A stretch of 64,000 nucleotides of DNA. Origin: Altererythrobacter sp. TH136. GTDB lineage: Bacteria > Pseudomonadota > Alphaproteobacteria > Sphingomonadales > Sphingomonadaceae. This document shows positions 41,299 through 51,102 of the stretch, in pieces (positions within the stretch are counted from its first letter, which is position 1; each line of letters begins with the position of its first letter). The position numbers and the translations under genes were made by a program. The DNA lies in contig NZ_CP041409.1 in assembly GCF_007065885.1 (NCBI RefSeq), forward strand, positions 1,535,501 through 1,599,500, read 5' to 3'. The notes below the pieces were generated by a model. It made no database searches. It had not been told where the DNA came from and saw nothing but the letters and a program-made list of their open reading frames with translations.

Positions 41299-42901
41299 TC
41301 GTATTCTCCCCCGCCGCCCCGGCACGCGCCAGCATGCCGGAAGCTGCGGCGGGAACGAGGCGGATTGCGACGATCAGGCATGCCAGGCCAACCGGCACTG
41401 CCCATAAGGTCGAGCGCACACCAAGCGAGATGTTCCCGCCGTTCGACGCCGAAACCCACCCTGCAAGGAACGGTCCCAAGGCCAGCCCGACAAGCGTAGT
41501 CGCCAGGAAGAACGTGGCCGTTGCCACTCCCCGCATGCGTGGGAGGACCAGCGACTGGCTGGTCGCCGCCGCTGCGCCCAATGCGCTCGCGGCGAAGAAC
41601 TGAGACAACGCGGCGGTGACGTAAAATACGGTCTCGCTGGTCGTCGTGAACGTGATCCAGATCGCCGGGACCGGCGACAGCAGGCCGAACACGACCACGT
41701 ACAGACGCCCTGCCGGATTGCGCACAAAGAGCCAATCGGCGATGCGCCCGCCTAGAACGACCCCGAGCAGCCCGGCAACCGCCGCGGGTGCGCCAACCAG
41801 CCAGCCCAGCTGGGTCTTCGGAATCGAGAAAGCGACCTCCCCATACGGCGCGGCGAAGAACGACGCCGCGTACGACACGAACGATACGGTACCGTAGCCG
41901 AGGATCGTAGCGAGGAATGCAGGCGACCCCCAGGTGAGACGATAGGTCGGCAAATCGCGCGCACGCTGCCCGCTCGCCCAGCTGAACACTGCGTAATAAC
42001 CGACCCCTAGGAACAGCCACTGGTCGGAAACGGCGGGAATGATCTTGCCCGGTCCGGCGTAGACCCACCGCGTCAGCAGCACCGCCGCCACCGCAAAACC
42101 CGCAGCGGCGAGCAAGTTGAGGGCCAGCGCGGCCGGCCCGCGCCGCAACGCCCCGATCAAGGTGAATGGCGGGATGATCTGCACCAGTTCATCGAAGAAC
42201 TCGCGAAACGGCGCGGGGTGTGGCGGAGTGGGGATGCCGTCGATCGCGCCGCGCGCGGGCTCTCGCAGCGTCAGCACCCACGCGGCCAGCAGCAAGCCGG
42301 GAAGACCAACGGCAATGAACGCGGCTTGCCAGCCGGCGAGGCCAAAGGGTCGGCTGCCCACGGGAAAGGCATCGTTCCAGCCTTCGACGATCAGGCCGCC
42401 GATGAGCAGTGACACCCCGCCCCCGATGTACAGGCCCGAAGAGTAGATCGCGAGCGCGGTGGCGCGCAGGCGAGCGGGAAACCAGTCGGAGATCAGCGAA
42501 TAGGCCGATGGGCCGGCGGTCGCTTCACCGATGCCGACCCCGATCCGGGCCCCGGTCAGAACTCCCGCGTTTTTCGCAAACCCCGATACGGCGGTCATCA
42601 GCGACCAGAGGGCGAGGCCGATGCTCATCAACCGGACGCGGTGCCAGCTGTCGGCCAGCTTGCCGAGCGGGATACCGAACAGCGCGTAAAAGATCGCGAA
42701 CGCCGTGCCGTAGAGGAAGCCCAGAAACGCGTCGTCGACCTTGAGGTCGACCTTGATGTCGTTGGCCAGGATCGAGAGGATCTGACGGTCGACGAAATTG
42801 AGCACGTAGATCAGCACCAGCACGCCGAGCGCGTACCAGCTGTAGGCCGGGACCGTGCTGTCGTCGGCCCCAACAGCGGCGGTTGCGTTCGGCTCGCTCA
42901 A
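41285..42901 (-). CDS. MFS transporter
   Basis: A 538-residue major facilitator with twelve predicted membrane helices; a large loop follows helix six. Motif FVDRQILSILANDIKVDLKVDDAF in helix one and GIPLGKLADSWHRVRL (the MFS motif A) in loop 2-3 are clear. The spinster/hexuronate branch often carries the FVDRQ motif. The TTG at 42901 is chosen: a GGGGGAGAG ribosome site is five bases upstream, and the GTG at 42919 would place the site inside the gene. Substrate unknown. Confidence 0.88.
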   Translation of the reverse strand: MSEPNATAAVGADDSTVPAYSWYALGVLVLIYVLNFVDRQILSILANDIKVDLKVDDAFLGFLYGTAFAIFYALFGIPLGKLADSWHRVRLMSIGLALWSLMTAVSGFAKNAGVLTGARIGVGIGEATAGPSAYSLISDWFPARLRATALAIYSSGLYIGGGVSLLIGGLIVEGWNDAFPVGSRPFGLAGWQAAFIAVGLPGLLLAAWVLTLREPARGAIDGIPTPPHPAPFREFFDELVQIIPPFTLIGALRRGPAALALNLLAAAGFAVAAVLLTRWVYAGPGKIIPAVSDQWLFLGVGYYAVFSWASGQRARDLPTYRLTWGSPAFLATILGYGTVSFVSYAASFFAAPYGEVAFSIPKTQLGWLVGAPAAVAGLLGVVLGGRIADWLFVRNPAGRLYVVVFGLLSPVPAIWITFTTTSETVFYVTAALSQFFAASALGAAAATSQSLVLPRMRGVATATFFLATTLVGLALGPFLAGWVSASNGGNISLGVRSTLWAVPVGLACLIVAIRLVPAAASGMLARAGAAGENTISPA

Positions 42902-42925
42902 GATGTCTCTCCCCCACACGGCCGG

Positions 42926-43612
42926 TTATTCGCCGGCATAATCGACCCTATCCATCAAACTCGCGTCCGCGAAGCCCTTTCGCCGCAGCCTGCAGCTGTC
43001 GCATGAGCCGCAGGCGTCTCCGGAGGGAGTGGGGTCATAACACGACCACGACAGCCCCCAATCGAGGCCAAGCCGATCGGCCTCACGCGCGATATCGGCC
43101 TTGCTCATGTGCTGGAGCGGAGCGTGGATGGTGAACGGACGCCCTTCGACGCCCTCCTTGGTGCCCAGTCGAGCGGTCTCGGCGAAGCTCGCGATGAATT
43201 CGGGGCGACAGTCCGGGTATCCCGAGTAATCGATCGCGTTGACGCCGATGAACACATCGTGCGCGCCGCTCGCTTCGGCGAAGGCGATGGTCAGCGCCAG
43301 GAACACTAGGTTGCGGGCAGGCACATAGGTTATCGGAATGTCGTCACCCACGCCCTGCTTGGGCACGGCAATATCGGCAGTCAGCGCCGAACCGCCGAAC
43401 CGGCGCAGATCGAGCGGCAGGACCACATGGGCGTCCACGCCGAGCGCGGTAGCGATCGCCTCTGCTGACGACAGTTCGCGCCGGTGGCGCTGCCCGTAGT
43501 CGATCGTCAGAGCGTGGATGGCAAAGCCTTGCTCACGCGCAAGGCCGGCTGCCACCATCGAATCGAGCCCGCCCGACAGCAGGACCACCGCGTTCTTGTT
43601 GTGCAGGTTCAT
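42926..43612 (-). CDS. queC: 7-cyano-7-deazaguanine synthase
   Basis: A 228-residue enzyme that makes preQ0, precursor of queuosine and of deazaguanine DNA modifications. The PP-loop LSGGLDSMVAAGLA is at the N-terminus and the zinc knuckle CGSCDSCRLRRKG at the C-terminus. queD and queE are not adjacent. gluQ, which modifies queuosine further, is in the same window. Confidence 0.95.
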   Translation of the reverse strand: MNLHNKNAVVLLSGGLDSMVAAGLAREQGFAIHALTIDYGQRHRRELSSAEAIATALGVDAHVVLPLDLRRFGGSALTADIAVPKQGVGDDIPITYVPARNLVFLALTIAFAEASGAHDVFIGVNAIDYSGYPDCRPEFIASFAETARLGTKEGVEGRPFTIHAPLQHMSKADIAREADRLGLDWGLSWSCYDPTPSGDACGSCDSCRLRRKGFADASLMDRVDYAGE

Positions 43613-43651
43613 TCCGGGCCGCTAGTCGCAGCCGCACGGCTCTGCAACCGC

Positions 43652-44071
43652 TCAACGGCAGGCGCCGACCCTGCGCGCCTCGGCAGAAAACTGGAACGGC
43701 AGCCCATCGGCGATGCCCTGACTGTCGATCTGCACCAGGCTGGTTGTTTCCTGCCGCACGCTGGTGCGCCCGTAGCCATTCCCGCGGCAGGTGTATTGCA
43801 CCGTCACCACTTTCGCGCCGTCTTCCACTACGAACCGGCTGCACCCGCTTTGCCCGTGCTGAAGCTGGATCAGTTCAAGCCCGGTGCGCACGCATACGCG
43901 GCGCGCCGGCGCGCCGTCCCGGAAACGAACTTCCCACTGCCCATCGTTAAGCGCGCTCAACATCGCCAGGGAAGGCGCTTGTGCAATCGCGGGCGTGATC
44001 AAGCCGCTGGCATAGACGATCCCCGCGGCGATCGCGGCGGATCGCAGACCGGTCACGGTCTTCAGTCGCAT
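43652..44071 (-). CDS. Secreted protein of unknown function
   Basis: A 139-residue protein with a Sec signal peptide (cleavage after AIAQ) and four cysteines in the mature part (VCVRTG, GCSRF, YTCRGNG and a C-terminal GACR), which probably form two disulfides in the periplasm. The pattern of a short beta-rich domain with paired Cys, including NDGQWEVRFRDG, resembles DUF3617-type proteins, but the match is loose. ATG 44071 is preferred to 44125 because it starts the signal peptide. Confidence 0.72.
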   Translation of the reverse strand: MRLKTVTGLRSAAIAAGIVYASGLITPAIAQAPSLAMLSALNDGQWEVRFRDGAPARRVCVRTGLELIQLQHGQSGCSRFVVEDGAKVVTVQYTCRGNGYGRTSVRQETTSLVQIDSQGIADGLPFQFSAEARRVGACR

Positions 44072-44121
44072 CGAAAAAACTCCATCATGCGCCCGAGAGT
44101 TTGCCGACTCGCGCAGTTCTA

Positions 44122-45102
44122 TCACAGAACCGCATCTGCGTTAAGACGTTCCGCCGCATCGACGAACCGTTGGCCCTGCGCAGGCGCGAGATCGATCGGA
44201 AACGCGCGCGAGCAGAACGCGCAGTCCACCACGATGACCCCGTTCTCGTCTCGCATAGCTAGCTGCTCGTCCTCGGGAAAGCGCGAAAGGACGGCGCGAT
44301 AGTGTTCAGTCGAACAGCGGCATCCGCGGGACACGCGTGCGCCCACCTCGACGCGCACCTGTTGCTCTTCATGGAACAACCGCCAGACAAGCGCCTCGAG
44401 CGACAGATTGCGGTCGATCAGTTCGTCGTGCCGGGTGCTGCCGGCGAGTACGGCGACGTGTTCCCACTCAGGATGGTCCAGCCGGACGTGCAGCCGCTCG
44501 CGCCCTTCCTCGCCCTCTGCCAGATGCTGCACCAGCAGGCCGCCAGCGACCGTGCCCGCAGTCCCCGCACGCACCGCGGTGCGAATCAGCGTCGGCAGTT
44601 GTTCGGACTGACTGAAGTAGCTTTCGACCGCTTCGCCCAGCGTCGCTCCTTCAAGCGGAACGATCCCCTGATACCGACCGCCGGCCTTAGGCAAATCGAA
44701 GGTAACCGCGAGATAGCCCTTCCCGAACAGGGCGGTGAGCGACGGGTTGGCGCCCAGTGCGTCCAGGCGTTCGGCATCGAAATCGACATAGCCGCGCAGG
44801 CTTCCACCCTGCCAGTCGCAGACGAGCAATCGCACAACGCCGCCGTCGGTCTGGGCCTGCATCGTCAGCTGGCCGCCGTCGCCGTCCTCGCCACCGTCCT
44901 TGAGCAGGCCTCCGACAAGCGTGGTGATCACCAGCGCTTCGGCCAGCAAGTGCGTGATCGCGGGTGGATAGGCGTGCGCGGACAGGATTTCCTGCAGCGC
45001 GCCATCGAGACGAACCGCCCGTCCGCGCGCGTGGCGCGACGGGATCGAGAAGCCGAGCAGCTGATCGGCGAACGTTTCCGGGGCTTCAGTCATCGCCGCC
45101 AT
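44122..45102 (-). CDS. hslO: Hsp33 redox-regulated chaperone
   Basis: A 326-residue Hsp33 protein that holds unfolded proteins during oxidative heat stress. The N-domain has QAQTDGGVVRLLVCDW and GLLKDGG; the C-terminal redox switch has the zinc cysteines CRCS and CAFC (C-x-C and C-x2-C), both intact. ATG 45102 is chosen; an in-frame ATG nine bases later is the alternative. The next gene upstream on the strand is argF. Confidence 0.93.
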   Translation of the reverse strand: MAAMTEAPETFADQLLGFSIPSRHARGRAVRLDGALQEILSAHAYPPAITHLLAEALVITTLVGGLLKDGGEDGDGGQLTMQAQTDGGVVRLLVCDWQGGSLRGYVDFDAERLDALGANPSLTALFGKGYLAVTFDLPKAGGRYQGIVPLEGATLGEAVESYFSQSEQLPTLIRTAVRAGTAGTVAGGLLVQHLAEGEEGRERLHVRLDHPEWEHVAVLAGSTRHDELIDRNLSLEALVWRLFHEEQQVRVEVGARVSRGCRCSTEHYRAVLSRFPEDEQLAMRDENGVIVVDCAFCSRAFPIDLAPAQGQRFVDAAERLNADAVL

Positions 45103-45136
45103 ATGGGGGCGGTCAGCCGCGGCGCAATCCGTAGCC

Positions 45137-46066
45137 CTACAGCTTGCCCGCACACCATAGCAGGACGGACTTCTGCGCGTGGATGCGGTTCTCGGCCTCG
45201 TCGAACACCACCGAAGCGGGTCCTTCGAACACGTCGGCCGACACTTCCTCGCCGACATGCGCGGGCAGGCAGTGGAGGAATCTCGCATCGGCCTTGGCGC
45301 TGGCCATCAGCGCGGAGTTGACCTGATACGGCGTCATCGCGGCAAGCTTGTCCGCCGCTGAAGCCTGCCCCATCGACACCCAAGTGTCGGTCACCACGAC
45401 GTCAGCCCCGCGCGCGGCCTCGGCGGGATCGCGCGTGAGGGTGATCACCGCGCCTGCCGCGCGGGCCTGTTCGATGAACGCATTGTCCGGGTCGTAGCCT
45501 TCCGGCGTACCCACCCTGACGTTGAACCCGACCAGTCCCGCCGCCTCCAGTATCGAGTGCAGCACGTTGTTGCCGTCGCCCAGCCAGGCGAGCTCCAGAC
45601 CGCCGAGTGGCTTGCCCTGCTCCTCGATGGTGAGAAGATCGGCCATGATCTGGCATGGGTGCGACCGGTCGGTGAGCCCGTTGATCACCGGCACGGAGGC
45701 GTGGCGGGCCAGCTCCTCGATCTTGGCATGGTCATCGGTGCGGATCATGATCGCATCGACCATCCGGCTCAACACCCGCGCAGTGTCCGCCAGCGACTCG
45801 CCGCGGCCGAGTTGGGTCGTGCCGGAATCGAGGATCAGCGCGCTGCCGCCCAGCTGGCGCATCGCCATGTCAAAACTGACGCGCGTGCGGGTGGAGTTCT
45901 TCTCGAAGATCATCGCCAGCACGTGACCGGCGAGCGGGGCATCGGCGTCAGCCCTGCCCTTCGCCCACCCTGCCCGGGCAGCCTTGCGCGCGTGCGCATC
46001 GGCCAGCATCGTTCCGATCGCATCCGCCCCGGCATCGCTTAGGTCGAGCAAGTGCCGCACGGTCAT
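45137..46066 (-). CDS. argF: Ornithine carbamoyltransferase
   Basis: A 309-residue enzyme forming citrulline from ornithine and carbamoyl phosphate. The carbamoyl-phosphate motif STRTRVSFD is near residue 54, ornithine-binding [10 protein letters not shown] near residue 270, and DTWVSMGQ is also intact. Its ATG overlaps the stop of argD, so argD-argF is one operon. Length is typical. Confidence 0.96.
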   Translation of the reverse strand: MTVRHLLDLSDAGADAIGTMLADAHARKAARAGWAKGRADADAPLAGHVLAMIFEKNSTRTRVSFDMAMRQLGGSALILDSGTTQLGRGESLADTARVLSRMVDAIMIRTDDHAKIEELARHASVPVINGLTDRSHPCQIMADLLTIEEQGKPLGGLELAWLGDGNNVLHSILEAAGLVGFNVRVGTPEGYDPDNAFIEQARAAGAVITLTRDPAEAARGADVVVTDTWVSMGQASAADKLAAMTPYQVNSALMASAKADARFLHCLPAHVGEEVSADVFEGPASVVFDEAENRIHAQKSVLLWCAGKL

Positions 46067-47259
46067 CAGGCGGCGGCTTGCGGCGGCTGATAGCTCGCCG
46101 CGCCAGCAGAGAGCTTCTCGAAGAATTCGTCGAACTCCTCTTCCCCTGCCACCAGCGGCGGGAGAATGCGCAGCGTGTTGTCGCCGGCCGCCACGGTCAG
46201 CAATTGGTGGCGATCGCGCAGGTGCATGTAGAACGGGCGGCTTTCGACCTTCATCCGCAGGCCGAGCATCAGCCCCCTGCCTCGCACGCAGTCGAACAGT
46301 TCGGGATAGTTGCCGATGAATTGTTCGAGCCGGCCGCGCAGCCGCTCCCCTTTCTCCCGTACCTCGGCGAGGAAAGCCTCGTCACCCACGACATCCAGCA
46401 CCGCGTTGCCTGCCGCCATGGCCAGCGGATTGCCGCCATAGGTGGACCCGTGGCTGCCGATGACCATTCCGCGCGCGGCCTTCTCGGTCGCCAGGCACGC
46501 GCCCAGCGGGAAACCGCCGCCTATGCCCTTCGCGGTGGCAAGGATATCGGGTTCGATGCCATACTGCTCGTAGGCGTAGAGCGTGCCTGCACGGGCCACG
46601 CCGCACTGCACCTCGTCGAGGACCAGCATCAGATCGTTGTCGTCCGCCAGCTTGCGCAAGCCCTGCAGAAACGCGTTGGACGCTGGGCGGATGCCGCCCT
46701 CGCCCTGGATCGGTTCGACCAGGAACCCGGCGGTGTGCGGGCCCATCAAAGCCTTGGCGCTCTCCAGGTCGTCGAACTCGGCGTATTTGAACCCGGCGAG
46801 CAGCGGCAGGAAGCCCTTGTGCATCTTGTCCTGATTGGACGCGCTGATCGTCGCCATCGTGCGGCCATGGAACGCGTTCTTGAAGGTGATGAGTTCGTAC
46901 TTGTCATCGTTGCCGACGTGCTGGTGATACGCGCGCGCGGTCTTGATCGCGCACTCGACCGCCTCGGCGCCTGAGTTGGTGAAGAACACCGTGTCGGCAA
47001 AGGTAAGGTCGACCAGCCGCTGCGCCAGCGCCTCGCCCTGCGGGCTGCCATAGAGGTTCGACACGTGCATCAGCGTTGCCGCCTGGCGCTGGATCGCGCC
47101 GATCAGACCTTCGTGGCTGTGGCCTAGCAGGTTGACCGCGATGCCGCTGGCGAAGTCGAGATAGCGGGTGCCGTCCTCGTCGATCAGGTGGCAGTGCTCG
47201 CCGCGCACGGGGCGCACACCGCTCCGGGGGTAAACGGGCATCAGCGGGGTGATCGACAT
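46066..47259 (-). CDS. argD: Acetylornithine/aspartate-type aminotransferase
   Basis: A 397-residue class III PLP aminotransferase of arginine synthesis, converting N-acetylglutamate semialdehyde to acetylornithine. The PLP lysine is in [28 protein letters not shown] is the phosphate-binding loop, [12 protein letters not shown] holds the PLP aspartate. ATG 47259 gives [20 protein letters not shown]. It is transcriptionally coupled to argF. Confidence 0.95.
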   Translation of the reverse strand: MSITPLMPVYPRSGVRPVRGEHCHLIDEDGTRYLDFASGIAVNLLGHSHEGLIGAIQRQAATLMHVSNLYGSPQGEALAQRLVDLTFADTVFFTNSGAEAVECAIKTARAYHQHVGNDDKYELITFKNAFHGRTMATISASNQDKMHKGFLPLLAGFKYAEFDDLESAKALMGPHTAGFLVEPIQGEGGIRPASNAFLQGLRKLADDNDLMLVLDEVQCGVARAGTLYAYEQYGIEPDILATAKGIGGGFPLGACLATEKAARGMVIGSHGSTYGGNPLAMAAGNAVLDVVGDEAFLAEVREKGERLRGRLEQFIGNYPELFDCVRGRGLMLGLRMKVESRPFYMHLRDRHQLLTVAAGDNTLRILPPLVAGEEEFDEFFEKLSAGAASYQPPQAAA

Positions 47260-47295
47260 CGCGTGGGCGTTCCTTCGATTGAGCAAGCGAAACGA

Positions 47296-47335
47296 CAAAT
47301 GGCGGCCCCGCCGCTGTGGTGGGGGCCGCCATTTG
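47296..47335 (-). terminator. 14-bp hairpin after the cold-shock gene
   Basis: Perfect 14-bp stem CAAATGGCGGCCCC/GGGGCCGCCATTTG, followed on the minus strand by TCGTTTCGCTT. It lies 53 nt after the cold-shock protein stop and before the argD start, so it probably terminates the former and separates the operons. Confidence 0.75.
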
Positions 47336-47388
47336 CACCGTTAGAGGTGGGCGCGATCCTGGTCAAACGACCAGGGGTCCGCCGACGA

Positions 47389-48264
47389 TCAGCCCTGTAC
47401 GGGCACCAGGTTGACCGCCGAGTGCTTGCCTCGTCGATCGACCTCGAGATCGAATTCGTACTTCTCGCCTTCGTTGAGGCCCGAGAGGCCCGAACGTTCG
47501 ACCGCGCTGATGTGCACGAAGGCGTCCGGCTGGCCGTCGTCGCGCACCAGGAAGCCGAAGCCCTTCATCGAATTGAAGAACTTGACCGTGCCGGTCGCCT
47601 TTTCGCCGGTCAACTCGCGCCGCGGGGCACCTGCGCCCGCGCCGCCACCGAAACCGCCGCGATCGCCGCCCCGGTCGCCGCCACGGTCACCGCGGTCTTC
47701 GCGCGGCGGACCACGGTCCGTCACCGGAACGACATCGCCGACGATCTGGAGGTCCTGCGCGGAGATCTTGCCGCCGCGATCGACCAGGTTGAACGCCAAT
47801 TCCTGGCCCTCGCCAAGACCGGCAAGCCCGGCCCGCTCGACTGCGCTGATGTGCACGAACACATCCTCGCCGCCGCCTTCCTGGGCCACGAAGCCGAAGC
47901 CTTTCTGGCTGTTGAAGAACTTTACGGTGCCCTTACCGGTGCCGACGACCTGCGGAGGCATCCGGTTGCCGCCGCCAAAGCCGCCACCACCGCCACCGCC
48001 GCCGCCGCCGCCGCCGAAGCTGCGACCACCGCCGCCACCGCCGCCGAAGCCGCCGCTGCGCTGGCCGCCGCCGAAGCCGCCGCGGTCTCCGCCGCCATAG
48101 CTGCTGCCACCGCCGCCGAAGCCGCCCCGATCACCGCCGCCGAAACCGCCCCGGTCTCCGCCGCCGAAATCACCGCCGCCACCGCCGCCGAACGGATCGA
48201 AGCTGTCTTCGCCAAACCCGTCGCGCTTGTCCTTGCCGCGGCGCCGCCCTTTATCATAACCCAT
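47389..48264 (-). CDS. Cold-shock protein with two CSD domains and Gly-rich N-terminus
   Basis: A 291-residue RNA-binding protein. The first 100 residues are a low-complexity RGG-like region with repeats of [11 protein letters not shown]. Two cold-shock domains follow: [21 protein letters not shown]...VFVHISAV and [21 protein letters not shown]...AFVHISAV, each with RNP1 and RNP2, separated by an Arg/Gly linker. This double-CSD layout is conserved in Sphingomonads. ATG 48264 gives [18 protein letters not shown]. Possible RNA chaperone or condensate former. Confidence 0.92.
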   Translation of the reverse strand: MGYDKGRRRGKDKRDGFGEDSFDPFGGGGGGDFGGGDRGGFGGGDRGGFGGGGSSYGGGDRGGFGGGQRSGGFGGGGGGGRSFGGGGGGGGGGGGFGGGNRMPPQVVGTGKGTVKFFNSQKGFGFVAQEGGGEDVFVHISAVERAGLAGLGEGQELAFNLVDRGGKISAQDLQIVGDVVPVTDRGPPREDRGDRGGDRGGDRGGFGGGAGAGAPRRELTGEKATGTVKFFNSMKGFGFLVRDDGQPDAFVHISAVERSGLSGLNEGEKYEFDLEVDRRGKHSAVNLVPVQG

Positions 48265-48519
48265 GTCTTGAAACGTACCTTCGCCTGCCTCGCCGCCCGT
48301 TTCGCCTATACCCGGCAGGCGCGGACGGAGCGCGCCGGGCCGGATCGGGCGGCTACCAAGGCGGCCGACCTCCCCGTCGATCAAGCGGTCTGCATAGCGC
48401 AAGAGTCTCTCTCACGCGAACATTTTAACCGCGCGCCGCCCCGATGCCGCATAATTGTGTCAATTCGGCCAAACCGCGACGCTTGCGCAGAGCCCGGCCT
48501 GCCGCCATGAACCCAATCC

Positions 48520-49317
48520 ATGGACCTGATGGCACTACTCTCCGACCCGGCCGCTTGGCTGGCCCTGCTGACCCTGATCGCGCTCGAAGTCGTGCTCGGG
48601 ATCGACAACCTCATCTTCATCGCGATCCTGTCGAACAAGTTGCCGGAGCATCTGCAGTCCAAGGCGCGCCGGATCGGCCTGGCGCTGGCGCTGATCATGC
48701 GCATCGGGTTGCTGATGCTGATCGGCTGGCTGGTGACGCTCACCCAGCCACTGTTCGATCTGGGCCTGGTCGGCGCCGCGAACGAATACGGCGAGGCGAC
48801 CTTCGAAACCGCGTTCTCCGGGCGCGACCTGATCCTCCTGGCGGGCGGACTGTTCCTGCTGTGGAAGGCGACCAAGGAAATCCACCACTCGATGGAGCCG
48901 GAAGACAACTCGGGCGACCTCCTCGACAAGACGCCGGGGATCGCCACGGCCGCCAAGGCGACGTTCGGTGCCGTAATCATCCAGATCATCGCCATCGACC
49001 TCGTGTTCTCGGTCGATTCGATCCTGACCGCCGTGGGCATGACGGACGAAGTGCCGATCATGGTGACCGCGGTGGTGATCACCGTCGCCATCATGATGGT
49101 CGCCGCCGACCCGCTCGCCCGGTTCATCGAACACAATCCGACCCTGGTCATGCTGGCGCTCGCGTTCCTGGTGATGATCGGTCTGGTGCTGATCGCCGAC
49201 GGGTTCGGCTTCCACGTTCCCAAGGGGTACATCTACGCTGCCATGGGCTTCTCGGTCGGTGTCGAGATGCTCAATATATTTCAGCGGCGCCGGCGTGAGC
49301 GGAAGGCACGGGCATGA
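48520..49317 (+). CDS. TerC family membrane protein
   Basis: A 265-residue polytopic protein with seven predicted helices. The family motif [24 protein letters not shown] is near residue 22 and [15 protein letters not shown] near residue 165; both carry the acidic residues (ID-N and VDS) proposed to bind metal. TerC/YceF proteins supply manganese to exported enzymes or resist tellurite. No yybP-ykoY riboswitch was found upstream. The stop overlaps the next gene (ATGA). Confidence 0.92.
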   Translation: MDLMALLSDPAAWLALLTLIALEVVLGIDNLIFIAILSNKLPEHLQSKARRIGLALALIMRIGLLMLIGWLVTLTQPLFDLGLVGAANEYGEATFETAFSGRDLILLAGGLFLLWKATKEIHHSMEPEDNSGDLLDKTPGIATAAKATFGAVIIQIIAIDLVFSVDSILTAVGMTDEVPIMVTAVVITVAIMMVAADPLARFIEHNPTLVMLALAFLVMIGLVLIADGFGFHVPKGYIYAAMGFSVGVEMLNIFQRRRRERKARA

Positions 49318-49748
49318 GCCAGTTCCGCCGCCTGTCCGACAAGATGCTCGCCAGCCCCCAGATCACCGTCGCCGATGTGGCCGCGGCCAAGGAACAGGGC
49401 GTGAAGCTGATCGTCAACAACCGCCCCGAAGGCGAAGGTGACGACCAGACGCCTGGTGCCGAGATCAAGGCTGCCGCGCTGACAGCCGGCATCGATTACC
49501 TGGAAATCCCGATCACTCACGCTGGCTTCAGCCATCCGCAGGTCGCGCAACTGGCCGAAGCCCTCGAGCGGGCAGACGGCACCGTACTGGGCTACTGCCG
49601 TTCAGGCACCCGCTCCACCTTGCTGTGGGCTCTGGCACGCGCGAGCCTTGGCGACGATCCCGGAACGCTGGCCGCGGCAGCCGCCGAAGCCGGCTATGAC
49701 GTCTCCCCGGTGCGCCCCGCAATGGACGCTCTTGCCGCCCGGCGATGA
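49314..49748 (+). CDS. TIGR01244 (DUF442) phosphatase-like protein
   Basis: A 144-residue dual-specificity phosphatase-like fold. The P-loop is [14 protein letters not shown] with the catalytic Cys, matching CxxGxRS of the DUF442/Blh N-domain type. In many bacteria this domain is fused to, or lies near, the persulfide dioxygenase; here it is apart, 14 kb from that locus. It is coupled to terC and the next gene by 4-base overlaps. Activity is unknown. Confidence 0.88.
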   Translation: MSQFRRLSDKMLASPQITVADVAAAKEQGVKLIVNNRPEGEGDDQTPGAEIKAAALTAGIDYLEIPITHAGFSHPQVAQLAEALERADGTVLGYCRSGTRSTLLWALARASLGDDPGTLAAAAAEAGYDVSPVRPAMDALAARR

Positions 49749-50140
49749 GCGGCCAACTGCTGCAGTTCGGCGGCTCGCTGCTGGCGATCCTCGCACTCGC
49801 CTGGCTGGCGCACCGACTGGGCCTCGGCGGTGACACCCGCATCCGCGACGAGGCGCACTTGCGCGAACTCGCCGAGGAGGCGCTGTGCGGTTTCGATCCC
49901 GTCGAGATCGCGCTGGACCGGGCGGGAGTGGGCGGGCTCGCCCGCAACGCGCAAGGGCGCGTCATGCTGCTGCGGCGACACGGAGCACACTTTGCTTCGC
50001 GGTTGCTCGACAACCACCTCCACGTCCGGCTTGACCGCCATCTGCTTGAAGTCGGTACCGGCGAACGGCGCTTTGATCGCGTGATACTGGATCTCGGAGA
50101 TCAGGCTCCGGCTTGGGCTGCGAGCCTGAGGCGGCTATAA
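49745..50140 (+). CDS. Conserved hypothetical membrane-anchored protein
   Basis: A 131-residue protein with an N-terminal membrane helix (GGSLLAILALAWLAHRLGLGG) and a soluble domain containing EALCGFDPVEIALDRAGVGGLARNAQGRVMLLRRHG, which is compact and conserved among Sphingomonad genomes in this place. It overlaps the DUF442 gene by four bases and precedes a sterol desaturase-type gene by ten. No function known. Confidence 0.75.
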   Translation: MSGQLLQFGGSLLAILALAWLAHRLGLGGDTRIRDEAHLRELAEEALCGFDPVEIALDRAGVGGLARNAQGRVMLLRRHGAHFASRLLDNHLHVRLDRHLLEVGTGERRFDRVILDLGDQAPAWAASLRRL

Positions 50141-50150
50141 GGGCGTTCTC

Positions 50151-51077
50151 ATGCCCGACTTCTCACCCACCGAATATGCAGTGCCGGGCTTTGTCCTGCT
50201 GGTCGTGATCGAGATGATCTGGGCGCGGCGGCTGCGGCGAGAGGCGTACGAACCGCGCGATACCCTGACCAGCCTGGCGTTCGGACTGGGCAGCACGGTG
50301 GCAGGATTGCTGACCGGCGGCGCGTTTCTGGCGCTGTTCCTGTGGGCCTGGCAGTTCCGCCTGTTCGACATCGGCTGGCAGTGGTGGGCATGGCCGGTGT
50401 GCTTCGTGCTCGATGACCTGGCCTATTACTGGATCCACCGCGCGGGTCACCGCGTGCGGTGGTTCTGGGCGAGCCATGTGAACCATCATTCCAGCCAGCA
50501 CTACAACCTGTCGACCGCGCTCCGGCAGACCTGGACCGGGTTCCTGACGCTTGGCTTCGCCTTCAAGCTGCCGCTGGTGCTGCTGGGCTTTCACCCCGGG
50601 ATGATCGCGATCGTCGGGGGGTTCAACCTGATCTACCAGTTCTGGATCCATACCGAGGCGATCGGCCGGATGCCTCGCTGGTTCGAGGCGGTGATGAACA
50701 CGCCGTCGCACCACCGGGTGCACCATGCGACCAACCCGCGTTATCTCGACCGCAACTATGCCGGCGTGTTCATCGTCTGGGACAAGCTGTTCGGCACTTT
50801 CGAGCCCGAAACCGATGACGAGCGCATCCGGTACGGCATCGTCCGGCAGCTCGGCAGCTTCAATCTGCTGAACGCCGTGTTTCACGAATGGATTGGCATC
50901 GTCCGCGATGTTCGCCGCGCGCCATGGCGGCACAAGCTCTCCTATCTGATCCGTGAACCAGGCTGGAGCCACGATGGGAGCCGCGAGACCAGCGGCATGA
51001 TCCGCGCTCGGTGGGAATCCCGCCGCCGATCGGTTGCGCCCGAAAACCCGATTGCGGAACACCACGAGGCTGCTTAA
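50151..51077 (+). CDS. Sterol desaturase/fatty acid hydroxylase family protein
   Basis: A 308-residue membrane di-iron enzyme. The eight-His motif is intact: HRAGHRVRWFWASHVNHHSSQHYN, then HTEAI and the HRVHHATNPRYLDRNY block. Enzymes of this family hydroxylate or desaturate fatty acids, sterols or sphingoid bases. In a sphingolipid-making organism a sphinganine hydroxylase role is tempting, but position alone does not show it. It belongs to the terC-DUF442-hypothetical cluster. Confidence 0.92.
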   Translation: MPDFSPTEYAVPGFVLLVVIEMIWARRLRREAYEPRDTLTSLAFGLGSTVAGLLTGGAFLALFLWAWQFRLFDIGWQWWAWPVCFVLDDLAYYWIHRAGHRVRWFWASHVNHHSSQHYNLSTALRQTWTGFLTLGFAFKLPLVLLGFHPGMIAIVGGFNLIYQFWIHTEAIGRMPRWFEAVMNTPSHHRVHHATNPRYLDRNYAGVFIVWDKLFGTFEPETDDERIRYGIVRQLGSFNLLNAVFHEWIGIVRDVRRAPWRHKLSYLIREPGWSHDGSRETSGMIRARWESRRRSVAPENPIAEHHEAA

Positions 51078-51102
51078 CCCTGGCGCTTGAGGGAGAGGGT
51101 GA

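Noticed and set aside
47950-48190. Short tandem repeats that might be a CRISPR array or VNTR
   Set aside because: The repeats encode the [11 protein letters not shown] head of the cold-shock protein; units vary and there are no spacers.
47411-48510. Plus-strand frames rich in Pro and Ala across the cold-shock gene
   Set aside because: Mirror of the glycine codons of the double cold-shock protein; no conserved motif.
48265-48519. yybP-ykoY manganese riboswitch expected before terC
   Set aside because: The conserved loops of this riboswitch are not visible in the 255-nt gap.
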